Shown one piece after another: positions 16,026 to 24,225 of a stretch of 33,845 bases of DNA. The notes under the pieces are model-generated. The model was given only the letters and a program-made list of their open reading frames with translations, searched no databases and was not told where the DNA came from. Made by a program: the position numbers and the translations under genes. Each line of letters begins with the position of its first letter. Position 1 is the stretch's first letter. This DNA is from Pirellulales bacterium (GTDB lineage Bacteria; Planctomycetota; Planctomycetia; Pirellulales; JAICIG01), in assembly GCA_035533075.1 (NCBI GenBank), contig DATLUO010000028.1, forward strand, positions 1 to 33,845. Reading direction: 5' to 3'.

Positions 16026-18386
16026 CTATCGTTCCAACAGTCCCCGGAGCTTGGCCACCAGGTCGGCGGCGCGATACGGTTTTTGAAGAAAGCCGGCCAG
16101 GTTCTTGGAGACGATGTGACTCGTCGCCTCATGCTCGCTGTATCCGCTGGCCATGACCACCAGCACTTTGGGGTCGATTTCGCGAAGTTGCGCAAAAGCC
16201 TCTTCGCCGTTCATGTGAGGCATCGTCATGTCCATCAGCACCAGGTCGATCTCCTTAGACTGGCGGGCAAAAATCTCGACGGCTTCCGTACCACTGGTTG
16301 CGGTGCGCACCTCGAACCCGACACTTTCCAAAATGGCCCGCGCCACGCGCAGCACCATCTCTTCATCGTCGACGACCAGCACGGTGCCCTTGCCGCGCCA
16401 CGAATCGAGCGCCGGCGATTCCTTGCCGAAACCGCGCGGGGCCTGCACCGAAGGCGGAAACAACACCTGGATGGTCGTGCCGTCCCCGGGCGCGCTTTGC
16501 ACGCGGATGGCGCCGCGGTGGCCGCGGATGATTCCCAATACAGCCGCCATGCCCAGGCCCCGCCCAGTGAACTTCGTCGTGAAAAACGGATCGAAAATGT
16601 GCGCCTGCGTCTCTTCGTCCATGCCGCAGCCGTTGTCGCTCACTTCCAAACAGACATAAAGCCCTTCGGGCACGGAATCGTCACAGTAACACTGCGAGAG
16701 CAACTCGGCATCGGCCACCACCGCCCGCGTTTGCACGCGCACTTCGCCCTTGCCCGGTTCGACGGCGTCGGCCGCATTGGTAATCAGGTTCATCACCACC
16801 TGCTGAATTTGCGCGGCGTCGGCCTCGATGGCCGGAAGGTCTTCGGCCAGCTCGTACGTGAGCGAACCCTTCTTGGCCACGGCGATTTCCAGCAGATCGG
16901 CCATCTCTTTGACCAGTCCGGAAAGGTCGAGCGGACGAACGACGAACTTTCCTTTGCCCGAATAGGCCAGCATCTGCTTGCAGAGATCGGCCGCCCGATT
17001 GGCGGCGGTTTCGATTTGCGCGATGTTCTCGCGGGCGGAGGCATCGGCGGGCAACCCCAGCGACGCCAGTTCGGCATTGCCCAGGATGACCATCAGCAGG
17101 TTATTGAAGTCGTGTGCGATGCCGCCGGCCAGCACGCCCAACGTCTCCAGTTTTTGGGCGTGCTGCATCTGCATTTCGAGCTGCTTTTTCTCGGTCACGT
17201 CGCGAATGATCGCCAGACCGCCGATAATCTCGCCCGCCTCGCTGCGCAGGGGCGAATAATAGCCTTCGAAGTAACCTTCGTGTTCGCCGTCGGCGGCGCG
17301 ATAGCGGCGGTCTTTGGCGACGACGTTCTCGCCCGCCAGGGCCTGCCGATAAAAGGCGTCTTCGCCCGACTCTTTCCAAAAAGGAAACACGTCGAAGGCG
17401 TTGCGTCCCAGCGCGTCTTGGCGGGCCAGCCCGGTGAGCCGCTCCATGCCGGGATTCCACAGCGTATAGACGAAATGGCGGTCGAAGGCCAGGATGCCGT
17501 CGACGCTGCTCTCGATCAAACGCAAGGAAAACTGCCGCTCGCGGCGGAGTGCGTCTTCTTGCAGGCGGCGGTCGGTGATGTCCTGACAGGCGCAGAAGAT
17601 GCGGACCGTCTGGCCGAGGTTGTCGAGCACGATGCCGCCGAAGGAGATCACGATCCGCACGGAGCCGTCGGGCCGCACAAACCGTTGCGTGAAGTTGAAC
17701 GGCTCGTGATGCCGCCGCACCGCCTCCAGCGTCTGCCGCGTCACGGCGCGATCGTCGGGATGGAGCCGGTCGAGGAATTCTTCGTAACTGATCTCCTGGT
17801 TGGGCGCGAGACCGAGAAGGCGCGCCATCTCGGCCGAGCAGGTAAAGTGGTTGTCGGCCAGTTCCCATTCCCAGCTTCCGACGTGGGCCAGAGCCTGCGC
17901 GGCCGCCAACTGCCGTTCGCTGCGGACCAGACGCTCCTGAGCCAGCCGCGGCTCGGTGGCGTCGCGCGAGTTCACGACCACGCCGCTCACCTCGGGACGG
18001 TCGAGCCAGTTGCGCGCGTCGGACTCGAGAAATCGCCAAGAACCGTTCTGGTGCCGAAAACGGTATTCGCCCCAACGATGCGGACCGGGGCGTGCCAGGC
18101 CCTCGCGGAAGGCCTCCAGGGTGGCGGGCAGGTCGTCAGGGTGGACCAGCGCAAACAAGTTGCGGCCCATGAGGTTTTCGGGGCGATAGCCGAGCACGCG
18201 CTCGACGGACGGGCTGACGTACAGCATCACCCCTTCCCGATCGAGAATCGCGATCAGGTCGAGCGCGTTCTCGATCAGGGCGCGGAACTGCTGGTCGCTG
18301 AATCGCGGCCGCGCAGCCGGAAGCGCGGGCCTCTCGGTCGTGATCGCGTCTGGCGCGCAGCCTGCCTCGTATAGCGGGTGGTTCAT
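16026..18386 (-). CDS. Hybrid sensor histidine kinase: three PAS domains, kinase core, receiver
   Basis: The 786-residue protein has PAS domains at about 30-145, 165-280 and 285-400, the phosphoacceptor His425 in GGIAHDFNNLLMVILGNAEL, and an HATPase domain with N-box VMNLITNAADAV (531-542), DNGCGMD (584-590) and GRGLGMA (608-614). It ends in a receiver domain with VVDDEE (671-676), phosphoacceptor Asp719 (LMDMTMP) and Lys769. There is no membrane segment, so it is a cytoplasmic sensor; ligand and output are unknown. No response regulator with an output domain is adjacent. It is divergent from the phosphopantetheinyl transferase gene. Confidence 0.93.
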   Translation of the reverse strand: MNHPLYEAGCAPDAITTERPALPAARPRFSDQQFRALIENALDLIAILDREGVMLYVSPSVERVLGYRPENLMGRNLFALVHPDDLPATLEAFREGLARPGPHRWGEYRFRHQNGSWRFLESDARNWLDRPEVSGVVVNSRDATEPRLAQERLVRSERQLAAAQALAHVGSWEWELADNHFTCSAEMARLLGLAPNQEISYEEFLDRLHPDDRAVTRQTLEAVRRHHEPFNFTQRFVRPDGSVRIVISFGGIVLDNLGQTVRIFCACQDITDRRLQEDALRRERQFSLRLIESSVDGILAFDRHFVYTLWNPGMERLTGLARQDALGRNAFDVFPFWKESGEDAFYRQALAGENVVAKDRRYRAADGEHEGYFEGYYSPLRSEAGEIIGGLAIIRDVTEKKQLEMQMQHAQKLETLGVLAGGIAHDFNNLLMVILGNAELASLGLPADASARENIAQIETAANRAADLCKQMLAYSGKGKFVVRPLDLSGLVKEMADLLEIAVAKKGSLTYELAEDLPAIEADAAQIQQVVMNLITNAADAVEPGKGEVRVQTRAVVADAELLSQCYCDDSVPEGLYVCLEVSDNGCGMDEETQAHIFDPFFTTKFTGRGLGMAAVLGIIRGHRGAIRVQSAPGDGTTIQVLFPPSVQAPRGFGKESPALDSWRGKGTVLVVDDEEMVLRVARAILESVGFEVRTATSGTEAVEIFARQSKEIDLVLMDMTMPHMNGEEAFAQLREIDPKVLVVMASGYSEHEATSHIVSKNLAGFLQKPYRAADLVAKLRGLLER

Positions 18387-18572
18387 CGCCTCCCCACGCC
18401 CGTGACATGGTATCGTTTCCTGCCTGAATTATAGGCGAAAGCCGATATCTCACAACGCCGGCGCGCAGCATCGCCCTGATGCGGTCCGCCTCTTGTCAAG
18501 CAGCATTTACACGCTACACTTCAGCGGGGTGATCGTTCTGAGGGTCCGCCGGCCGATTTTCGCAGGCGACAG

Positions 18573-19307
18573 GTGTCGAACAGTGCGCTCGGAAACGACG
18601 AGGTACACATCTATTTCGCCGAATCAGAGTCTGCGGACGATCGCGCGTGGCAAACCGACGGCGATCGGCTGCTCGACGCCGACGAGCGCGAGCGCTGGCA
18701 GCGCTTCGTTTTCGCCGCCGACCGCGGGCAATTTCTGCTCTCCCACGTGATGCTTCGCAGGGTGTTGTCGCGATATGCCGATGTACCGCCGCAAGCCTGG
18801 CGGTTCTGCAAGAACGAGTTTGGACGCCCGGAAATCACCGGGCCGGCCGCGGCGGCCGGTTTGAGCTTCAACTTGTCGCACACGCGCGGGCTGGTGGCCT
18901 GCGCGGTCACGCTCGGCCGGGAAGTCGGAATCGACGTCGAAGACCTCCAGCGAGGCAGTCCGGTCACCGACCTGGCCGCAAGGTACTTTTCGTCCTTGGA
19001 ACTGGCCGAGCTAGTCGGACTGCCGCAGGAGCGGCAACAAGAGCGGTTCTTTGAGCTATGGACTCTCAAGGAGGCGTATCTCAAGGCCCGCGGCGTGGGG
19101 CTCTCGCTGGGACTGCACCGGTTTTCAATGCACTTTTCGCCCGGCCAGGCGCCGACGATCTCATTCGCTCCAGGCCTGGTCGATGACCCCGCGGCCTGGC
19201 AATTCGCGCAATTCCGGCCCGCACCGCGGCACCTGCTGGCCGTCGCCGTGCGCCGACTGCCTGGAGTGCGGTTCCGTGTCGCGATCGAACCGTTCCAAAG
19301 TGACTGA
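18573..19307 (+). CDS. 4'-phosphopantetheinyl transferase, Sfp type
   Basis: A 244-residue protein of Sfp/Gsp length. Signature motifs are GRPEI near 88, NLSHTRGLVACAV, the Mg2+-binding GIDVEDLQR, and FFELWTLKEAYLKARGVGL. It moves the phosphopantetheine arm from CoA to carrier domains of polyketide, nonribosomal peptide or fatty acid synthases. No such synthase is in the window. The start used is GTG at 18573, with a weak AGGCGACAG upstream. The gene is divergent from the kinase gene and 71 bases before the ABC ATPase gene, with which it may be cotranscribed. Confidence 0.9.
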   Translation: MSNSALGNDEVHIYFAESESADDRAWQTDGDRLLDADERERWQRFVFAADRGQFLLSHVMLRRVLSRYADVPPQAWRFCKNEFGRPEITGPAAAAGLSFNLSHTRGLVACAVTLGREVGIDVEDLQRGSPVTDLAARYFSSLELAELVGLPQERQQERFFELWTLKEAYLKARGVGLSLGLHRFSMHFSPGQAPTISFAPGLVDDPAAWQFAQFRPAPRHLLAVAVRRLPGVRFRVAIEPFQSD

Positions 19308-19378
19308 CATCGACGACGCTCGCCTCGAGCGGCAACCATGGTTTCACTGGAAAGCTACCGACGAATAAAGGATTGCCT

Positions 19379-20086
19379 ATGACCGCACCGTCCGCCACGG
19401 AAGATTCCGACCAGCTTCTCGTCCGCGCCGAACACCTCACCAAGGTCTATCCCGACGGCCACGTGCAGGCCCTGTTGGACGTCAATCTCGCCGTCCGCCA
19501 CGGAGAGTATTTGGCCATTATGGGACCCAGCGGCAGCGGCAAGTCGACGCTCTTGAACCTGCTCGGCGCGCTCGACCAGCCGACCAGCGGAGAGGTTTAC
19601 TTCGACGGGCAACCGCTGTCGCGGATGGGCCGGCTCGATCGCCTGCGGGCCGAAAAAATCGGCTTCATCTTCCAGTCGTTTCACCTGCTGCCGATGCTGA
19701 CCGCGTTGGAAAACGTGCAGATCCCGTTGTTCGAATCGAAACTTTCGGCGGCCCAGCGGCAAGCGCGGGCCGCCACGTTGCTCGACTCGTTGGGCATGGG
19801 CCACCGCGCGGGGCATCTGCCGAACCAGCTTTCCGGAGGCGAGCGGCAGCGTGTAGCCATTGCCCGCGCACTGGCCAACGAGCCCGTTCTGCTGCTGGCC
19901 GACGAACCGACCGGAAACCTCGACTCGCGGGCGGGCGGGGAAATTCTCGACCTGTTCGATCGTTTGCACCGCGACCGAAACCTGACGCTGATCGTCATCT
20001 CGCACAGCACGGAAGTGGCGCAGCGCGCTCGCCGCGTGGTCCATGTGCGCGACGGACGGATCGAAACGGACGCGGAGAGACAATAG
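19379..20086 (+). CDS. ABC transporter ATP-binding protein, LolD/MacB type
   Basis: A 235-residue ATPase. Walker A is GPSGSGKST; the Q-loop region is IFQSFHLLPMLTALENV, the signature is LSGGERQRVAIARAL, Walker B is VLLLADEPTGNLDS, and the switch His is in VISHSTEVAQ. The LLPMLTALENV and GNLDS patterns are typical of LolD/MacB/FtsE-like exporters that work with a FtsX-like permease. No permease is next to it. The ATG at 19379 has AAAGGA six bases upstream; the TTG two codons earlier is less likely. Its TAG stop is also the first three bases of the GGGTTCA repeat array. Confidence 0.92.
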   Translation: MTAPSATEDSDQLLVRAEHLTKVYPDGHVQALLDVNLAVRHGEYLAIMGPSGSGKSTLLNLLGALDQPTSGEVYFDGQPLSRMGRLDRLRAEKIGFIFQSFHLLPMLTALENVQIPLFESKLSAAQRQARAATLLDSLGMGHRAGHLPNQLSGGERQRVAIARALANEPVLLLADEPTGNLDSRAGGEILDLFDRLHRDRNLTLIVISHSTEVAQRARRVVHVRDGRIETDAERQ

Positions 20087-20257
20087 GGTTCGGGGTTCAG
20101 GGTTCAGGGTCGTTCAGGGTTCAGGGTTCAGGGTTCAGGGTTCAGGTCTTGGGGCTTTGGTCCCAAACCCAAGACCTAAAACCCAAGATCTAAAACTTCA
20201 CCGGCACGCTGACGGGTGTCGCTCGCCTGAACCCTGAACCCTGAACCCTGAACCCTA
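20084..20257. repeat. GGGTTCA heptad arrays in inverted orientation between convergent genes
   Basis: From 20084 the plus strand reads TAGGGTTCGGGGTTCAGGG and continues with more GGGTTCA units to about 20150. The complementary TGAACCC units fill about 20226-20257. Between them lies a hairpin (AGGTCTTGGG/CCCAAGACCT) and a CCCAAGA/CCTAAAA alternation. The two arms start exactly at the TAG stops of the ABC ATPase gene and the convergent TPR lipoprotein gene. The element could act as a two-way terminator. Confidence 0.9.
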
Positions 20258-21004
20258 GTAGCGTTGCGTGGCCGGATTCGTGTTCACGGTGCGCGTGGCG
20301 CCGGGCGACGTGGTGAACGACGGCGGATTCAACGCCGTCTGCAGCGTGCTGACGCGCGCCGCTACGTCAGGCTGGAACCGATTGTTCCAGAGCGAGCGCT
20401 GATAGATGGCCAGGGCCTGCGTGGGATTGCCCGACCGCTCACGCAGGCGTGCCAGGGCGGCCAGCGCACGCGGATCGTTGGGATCGGTCTGCAAGGCGTC
20501 CTGCAGGTGTTCTTGCGCCACGTCGTAGCGACCGAACTCCTCAGAAAGGCGGGCCAGCTCGACCTTGGGCGTCGACGCGGTCGGATACCTTCGGCTCCAT
20601 CCTTCCAGCAGCCGAAATGCTTCGTCGCTGCGTCCTTCTTCCGCCAGCAACACCGCCAGCCCGCGATAGCAATCGCGATGGTTCTCGTCTTTGTCGAGGC
20701 ATTGATTGTAAAGAGTTTCGGCCTGCTTCAGTTCATTTTCGTTGCCCGACACGCGGCCCATGCGGTGATAGGTGGCCGCCAGGTTGTAGTAACCGTCGGC
20801 GTTGAGAGGATCGTTGGCCACCGCGCTCTCGAAATTGCGCAAGGCTTCCTGGTAACGACCCTGCTGATAATCAGCCACGCCTTGCGCGTTTTGTCCGTGA
20901 GAGGCCACGCTGCAACCGCAAGCCGCCAGCGACGCCGCCGCGCTCAGCCAAACGGAGAGACGTACGCACAAAGCGGCGACGGTATTCGAGATTCGCTGGG
21001 ACAC
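20255..21004 (-). CDS. TPR lipoprotein
   Basis: Using the GTG at 21004, the protein has 249 residues. It has a hydrophobic signal (VAALCVRLSVWLSAAASLAAC) with lipobox LAAC and the acceptor Cys near residue 29. Four to five TPR units follow: QGVADYQQGRYQEALRNFES, YYNLAATYHRMG, YRGLAVLLAEEGRSDEAFRL, and others. The end is loose (SPGATRTVNTNPATQRY). It is probably a periplasmic outer- or inner-membrane lipoprotein that binds a partner through TPRs. The ATG at 21073 would give a longer basic N-terminus and is the main alternative; neither has a strong ribosome binding site (GAGGA lies 11 bases before the GTG). Confidence 0.75.
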   Translation of the reverse strand: MSQRISNTVAALCVRLSVWLSAAASLAACGCSVASHGQNAQGVADYQQGRYQEALRNFESAVANDPLNADGYYNLAATYHRMGRVSGNENELKQAETLYNQCLDKDENHRDCYRGLAVLLAEEGRSDEAFRLLEGWSRRYPTASTPKVELARLSEEFGRYDVAQEHLQDALQTDPNDPRALAALARLRERSGNPTQALAIYQRSLWNNRFQPDVAARVSTLQTALNPPSFTTSPGATRTVNTNPATQRY

Positions 21005-21477
21005 GGTAATGGCAGTCCTCGACGGGCGTGTGTGGCCAGCCCGCGCGGCACGCAGCCGGTTAAGTTGGCGCATCGACAGGAAAAGCCAGAAAAGGCGGGC
21101 GAAGCATACCGACCGCCTCATATCGCCACAAGAGCAATCCTCGCATTGGACAGCGATTGAAGAATACACTTCACGCGGCCGAGAATGAGATGTTTTGCCG
21201 CGAGGCGGTGGCTGGGCAGAAGCTGGCCGGGTCGCGTTCGTGCAGTCCCTAAGACGCCGTCGGCCAGCGATGCCCCGGTGGTGCGGCTTCCGGGGCATCG
21301 CTTGGCCGTAGAGCGTGTTGGCAAATCCAGCCTCGTCCGGCCAAGCTCTGCCCCAGCCACCTCATATCCTACTGGCCTTACTCGCGGCCGGATGAAGTAG
21401 AAACCGATCTATCAGCCTTCTGGTAGGCTGGGTAAGATCAAATCAGGTACGGATTGTCGCGAATTGAATCAGAAACG
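21005..21477. other. Divergent intergenic region between TPR lipoprotein and aroC
   Basis: Besides the palindromic element at 21165-21399, the region contains a short hairpin CAGCC/GGCTG near 21413-21430 upstream of aroC. No further coding region is supported. Promoters for both divergent genes should lie here, but no strong consensus pair is visible. Confidence 0.5.
21165..21399 (+). repeat. Nested-hairpin palindromic element, copy A (diverged)
   Basis: It starts TACACTTCACGCGGCCGAG and ends GCGGCCGGATGAAGTA, the imperfect inverted ends. Inside are CGGTGGCTGGGCAGAAGC and its partner near GCTCTGCCCCAGCCACC. The innermost hairpin is GCGATGCCCCGG/CCGGGGCATCGC. The order of parts is the same as in copies B and C, in forward orientation. 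This copy has the most changes, so it is probably the oldest. Confidence 0.85.
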
Positions 21478-22617
21478 ATGTTGCGTTATTGGACCGCCGG
21501 CGAATCGCATGGCAAGGCGTTATGGGCCCTGGTCGATGGCTTTCCCGCGGGCGTGGCCATCGAGACCGAGTCGATCGACGCCGAGTTGCGCCGGCGCCAG
21601 GGCGGATATGGCCGGGGCGGCCGTCAGCGGATCGAAACCGACCGCGTCGAGATCAAGAGCGGTGTTTGGCAAGGCCGCTCGCTGGGCAGCCCCGTCGCGT
21701 TGGAGGTGGTCAACAAAGATGCCAAGCTGGAACGCTTGGACGATCTCGAGCGGCCGCGGCCCGGCCACGGCGATCTGACCGGGGCGATCAAGTATTTGGG
21801 TTCCATCCGCGGCGTGCTCGAACGGGCCAGTGCCCGTGAAACCGCGGCCCGCGTCGCCGCGGGAGCGCTCGCCAAGCAGCTTTTGCGGGAGTTCGGCATC
21901 ACGGCCTTCGGGTACACCGCGGAACTGGGCGGCGTGCGCGTCGAGCCGCGGCCGGGCACGCTGGATGAACAACGCGCGTGGCGCGATTCCAGCGAGCTTT
22001 ATACACTGGATCCCGATCAAGACGCTGCATTGAAGACGTTGATCGACGAGTGCGGCAAAGAGGGCGACACGCTGGGCGGCGTGCTGGAAGTGCGGGTCGA
22101 GGGCGTCCCCTTCGGACTGGGCACGCACGCGCAATGGGACCGCAAGCTCGACGGCCGCATTGCCCAGGCCGTAATGGCCGTGCAGGCCATTAAAGGAGTC
22201 GAGATCGGCCTGGGCTTCGAGGCCGCCCGCCGGCGCGGCTCGCAGGTACACGACGCGATTCAATTCGATGCGTCCGAGCGCGACTCGACGACGCTCGGCT
22301 ATCACCGGCCGACGAACAATGCGGGCGGCCTGGAGGCCGGCATGACCAACGGGCAGCCGCTGCTGGTCCGCGCGGCCAAAAAACCGATCAGCACGCTCCG
22401 CAAGCCTCTGGAGTCGATCAACCTGGCAACCAAGGAAGCCGAAGCCGCGGCCTACGAGCGCAGCGACATTTGCGCCGTGCCCGCCGCCGGCGTGATCCTG
22501 GAGAATGTCGTGGCCTTCGAGGTGGCCGCGGCGCTTGTCGAAAAATTCGGGGGCGACAGTTTGCTTGAGATGCAGGCGCGTTGGAAGATGTTTCAGGAGC
22601 TGGCCAAGGAAAGGTAG
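21478..22617 (+). CDS. aroC: Chorismate synthase
   Basis: The 379-residue protein starts MLRYWTAGESHGKALWALVDG, with the family's GESHG motif. It has RRRQGGYGRGGRQ, RPGHGDLTGAIKY, the FMN-binding ERASARETAARVAAGA, and the late motif AAYERSDICAVPAAGVILE. It converts EPSP to chorismate using reduced FMN, the last step of the shikimate pathway. Length and motifs are complete. The ATG at 21478 is chosen because the family begins MLRY. No other aro gene is near. The TAG stop is the second to fourth base of an R1 repeat. Confidence 0.96.
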   Translation: MLRYWTAGESHGKALWALVDGFPAGVAIETESIDAELRRRQGGYGRGGRQRIETDRVEIKSGVWQGRSLGSPVALEVVNKDAKLERLDDLERPRPGHGDLTGAIKYLGSIRGVLERASARETAARVAAGALAKQLLREFGITAFGYTAELGGVRVEPRPGTLDEQRAWRDSSELYTLDPDQDAALKTLIDECGKEGDTLGGVLEVRVEGVPFGLGTHAQWDRKLDGRIAQAVMAVQAIKGVEIGLGFEAARRRGSQVHDAIQFDASERDSTTLGYHRPTNNAGGLEAGMTNGQPLLVRAAKKPISTLRKPLESINLATKEAEAAAYERSDICAVPAAGVILENVVAFEVAAALVEKFGGDSLLEMQARWKMFQELAKER

Positions 22618-22652
22618 GGTGGGACCAGCGAGCTTGCGAGCGCCGGCCCACC
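22614..22652 (+). repeat. R1 repeat, full copy, overlapping the aroC stop
   Basis: Its GTAGGG start includes the aroC stop TAG (22615-22617). The 39 bases are identical to the copies at 10459-10497 and 30374-30412. Confidence 0.9.
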
Positions 22653-22660
22653 ATCGGCGT

Positions 22661-22711
22661 GATTTTGGATTTTGGATTGGTCGTAATCCAGAATCCAAAA
22701 TCCAAAATCCA
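22661..22711. repeat. TTTTGGA heptad hairpin
   Basis: The left arm GATTTTGGATTTTGGATT (22661-22678) pairs with AATCCAGAATCCAAAATCC and more from 22685. Flanking CCACCAT and AGTGGTGG extend the stem. It is the same combination of R1 plus TTTTGGA heptads as at 8498-8628. It lies in the spacer between aroC and the next gene. Confidence 0.85.
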
Positions 22712-22767
22712 AAATAGTGGTGGCTCGCTTCTTCCACCCAACTGCCACCAATTCCACGGAGGGACCC

Positions 22768-24072
22768 TTGTTCACACTACACCAACGAGTTCGCCGGCGA
22801 CTCTGCCAGGCATGTTTTTGTCTTCTCTGCGCGCTGCCCACAACGGGTCTGCTCGCCTGGACCGGCGTGCTGCGATCGTCCGCTCATCGGTCTGATTGCC
22901 GGCAGCAACTCTCCCGCCTGCTGGGCATGGAAGCGAGGTTCGACCGCGTTCGCTATCCGCAACCCGGTCAGACGCTCTATGAAGCCGTGGAGCTGTCCGA
23001 CGCGGAAACCGGCCAATGGATTCTGCGCTGCCGCACGCTCGAAGTGTCGAAGAATGGCCACAAGTTCGCGCTGGCGCCGACGGATGTCGAGGTCTCGGCG
23101 GCGCATGCCCACAGGCTCGTCCAGCTTGTCGTGCGGCGGCTGACGCGCGAATTGCCGGGCGACGAGCCGGTCTGGTTCGTTCCCACCAATGTCACACTCA
23201 AATCCGCATCGACGGCACAGACCTACGAGGACGTCGAATGCCGCATCGAGTCGCAGGCGGAACTAGCGGCCGCCGCAATTCGCTTTCGGCTGCCGGAAGC
23301 CGAGGCCGGAGAGGCACCCGTACTATCGATTGGGCGTCAGCGCGGCAACGACGGGGCAACAACCACGGTCCGGCTCGACTCATATGGGTCGCTCTTGCCC
23401 GTGTCGATTTTCAGACCCTGGCTCGACTTGCGCACCCTCGTCGGCGACCACGCCACCTTCTGTGGCTCGGTGGCGGTTCGCCAGGTGTCGAACACGTGGT
23501 CTTGGGAGGCGACCGGATCCATGGACGGCATCGACCTTGAAGTCCTGGTAGCACAGCGTTTTCCGCACCACCTGGCCGGAGTGGCACGCCTGCGGATCGA
23601 CGAAGCACGCTTCGAGCGAGGCCGGCTTACGGCGGCCAGCGGCGAACTGGCATGCCCTGCCGGCACGATCGGCGGACCGCTTTTAGTCGCGGCGGTGGAA
23701 TCGCTGCGCTGCAAGACCATCGAGCTGCCGGGCGGCCGGCTGCCCTTTGCCGCCGACAAGAACCATCCGTTCCGCGAACTGGCCCTGCGGTTCCGAATCG
23801 ACGAAGGCGGCCTGTCGCTCGCCACCGGACGCGACGGCCAGGCCGCCGACGCGCTGCTGCTCGACGACCGCGGCGACGCGCTATTATTTCCGCCAAGCGT
23901 GGGGGCGGTTCCGTTGATGGCCTTCATTCGTGCCTTGGTGCCCGACAGCACGATTCAGGTCCCCGCCACAAAGGAGACAGCCGCTTTGCAAAGTTGGCTG
24001 CCTCTGCCATCCGTCGTCCCGCCGCCACACGCGGGCCCCGCCGCGCCGCCCCTGCGGATAGAAGCCGACTAG
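22768..24072 (+). CDS. Single-pass membrane-anchored protein of unknown function
   Basis: The 434-residue protein starts at TTG 22768, chosen because GGAGGG lies four bases before it; the longer frame would run into the repeat. Residues about 10-35 are hydrophobic (CFCLLCALPTTGLLAWTGVL) after a basic RVRRRL, so the protein is anchored with its C-terminal part outside. The rest is beta-rich with recurring patterns such as GTIGGPLLVAAVESLRC and VRYPQPGQTLYEAVEL, loosely like AsmA/DUF-type planctomycete proteins. The end is Pro-rich. I do not recognise a function. Confidence 0.65.
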   Translation: MFTLHQRVRRRLCQACFCLLCALPTTGLLAWTGVLRSSAHRSDCRQQLSRLLGMEARFDRVRYPQPGQTLYEAVELSDAETGQWILRCRTLEVSKNGHKFALAPTDVEVSAAHAHRLVQLVVRRLTRELPGDEPVWFVPTNVTLKSASTAQTYEDVECRIESQAELAAAAIRFRLPEAEAGEAPVLSIGRQRGNDGATTTVRLDSYGSLLPVSIFRPWLDLRTLVGDHATFCGSVAVRQVSNTWSWEATGSMDGIDLEVLVAQRFPHHLAGVARLRIDEARFERGRLTAASGELACPAGTIGGPLLVAAVESLRCKTIELPGGRLPFAADKNHPFRELALRFRIDEGGLSLATGRDGQAADALLLDDRGDALLFPPSVGAVPLMAFIRALVPDSTIQVPATKETAALQSWLPLPSVVPPPHAGPAAPPLRIEAD

Positions 24073-24225
24073 CCGAAGAATCTGGGATATTCAACAGTTC
24101 GCGCAAGACTGAGTGCTTAGGTCTTTTGCATAAGTCAGGGACGCCTTATGCTGTGAGGATCCGATTCGTTTACGGATTACTCTGGGGCGGTGGCTGTTTC
24201 GCGTTTTGTCGGAAGGTATTTGACG

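Noticed and set aside
16017-18374. Plus-strand open frame of 785 codons opposite the histidine kinase
   Set aside because: Antisense shadow; the minus strand has complete PAS, kinase and receiver motifs.
20084-20257. Telomere-like or CRISPR-like array
   Set aside because: The units are 7 bases, contiguous and without spacers, so it is not CRISPR. The GGGTTCA unit recalls telomere repeats, but it is internal and between two genes.
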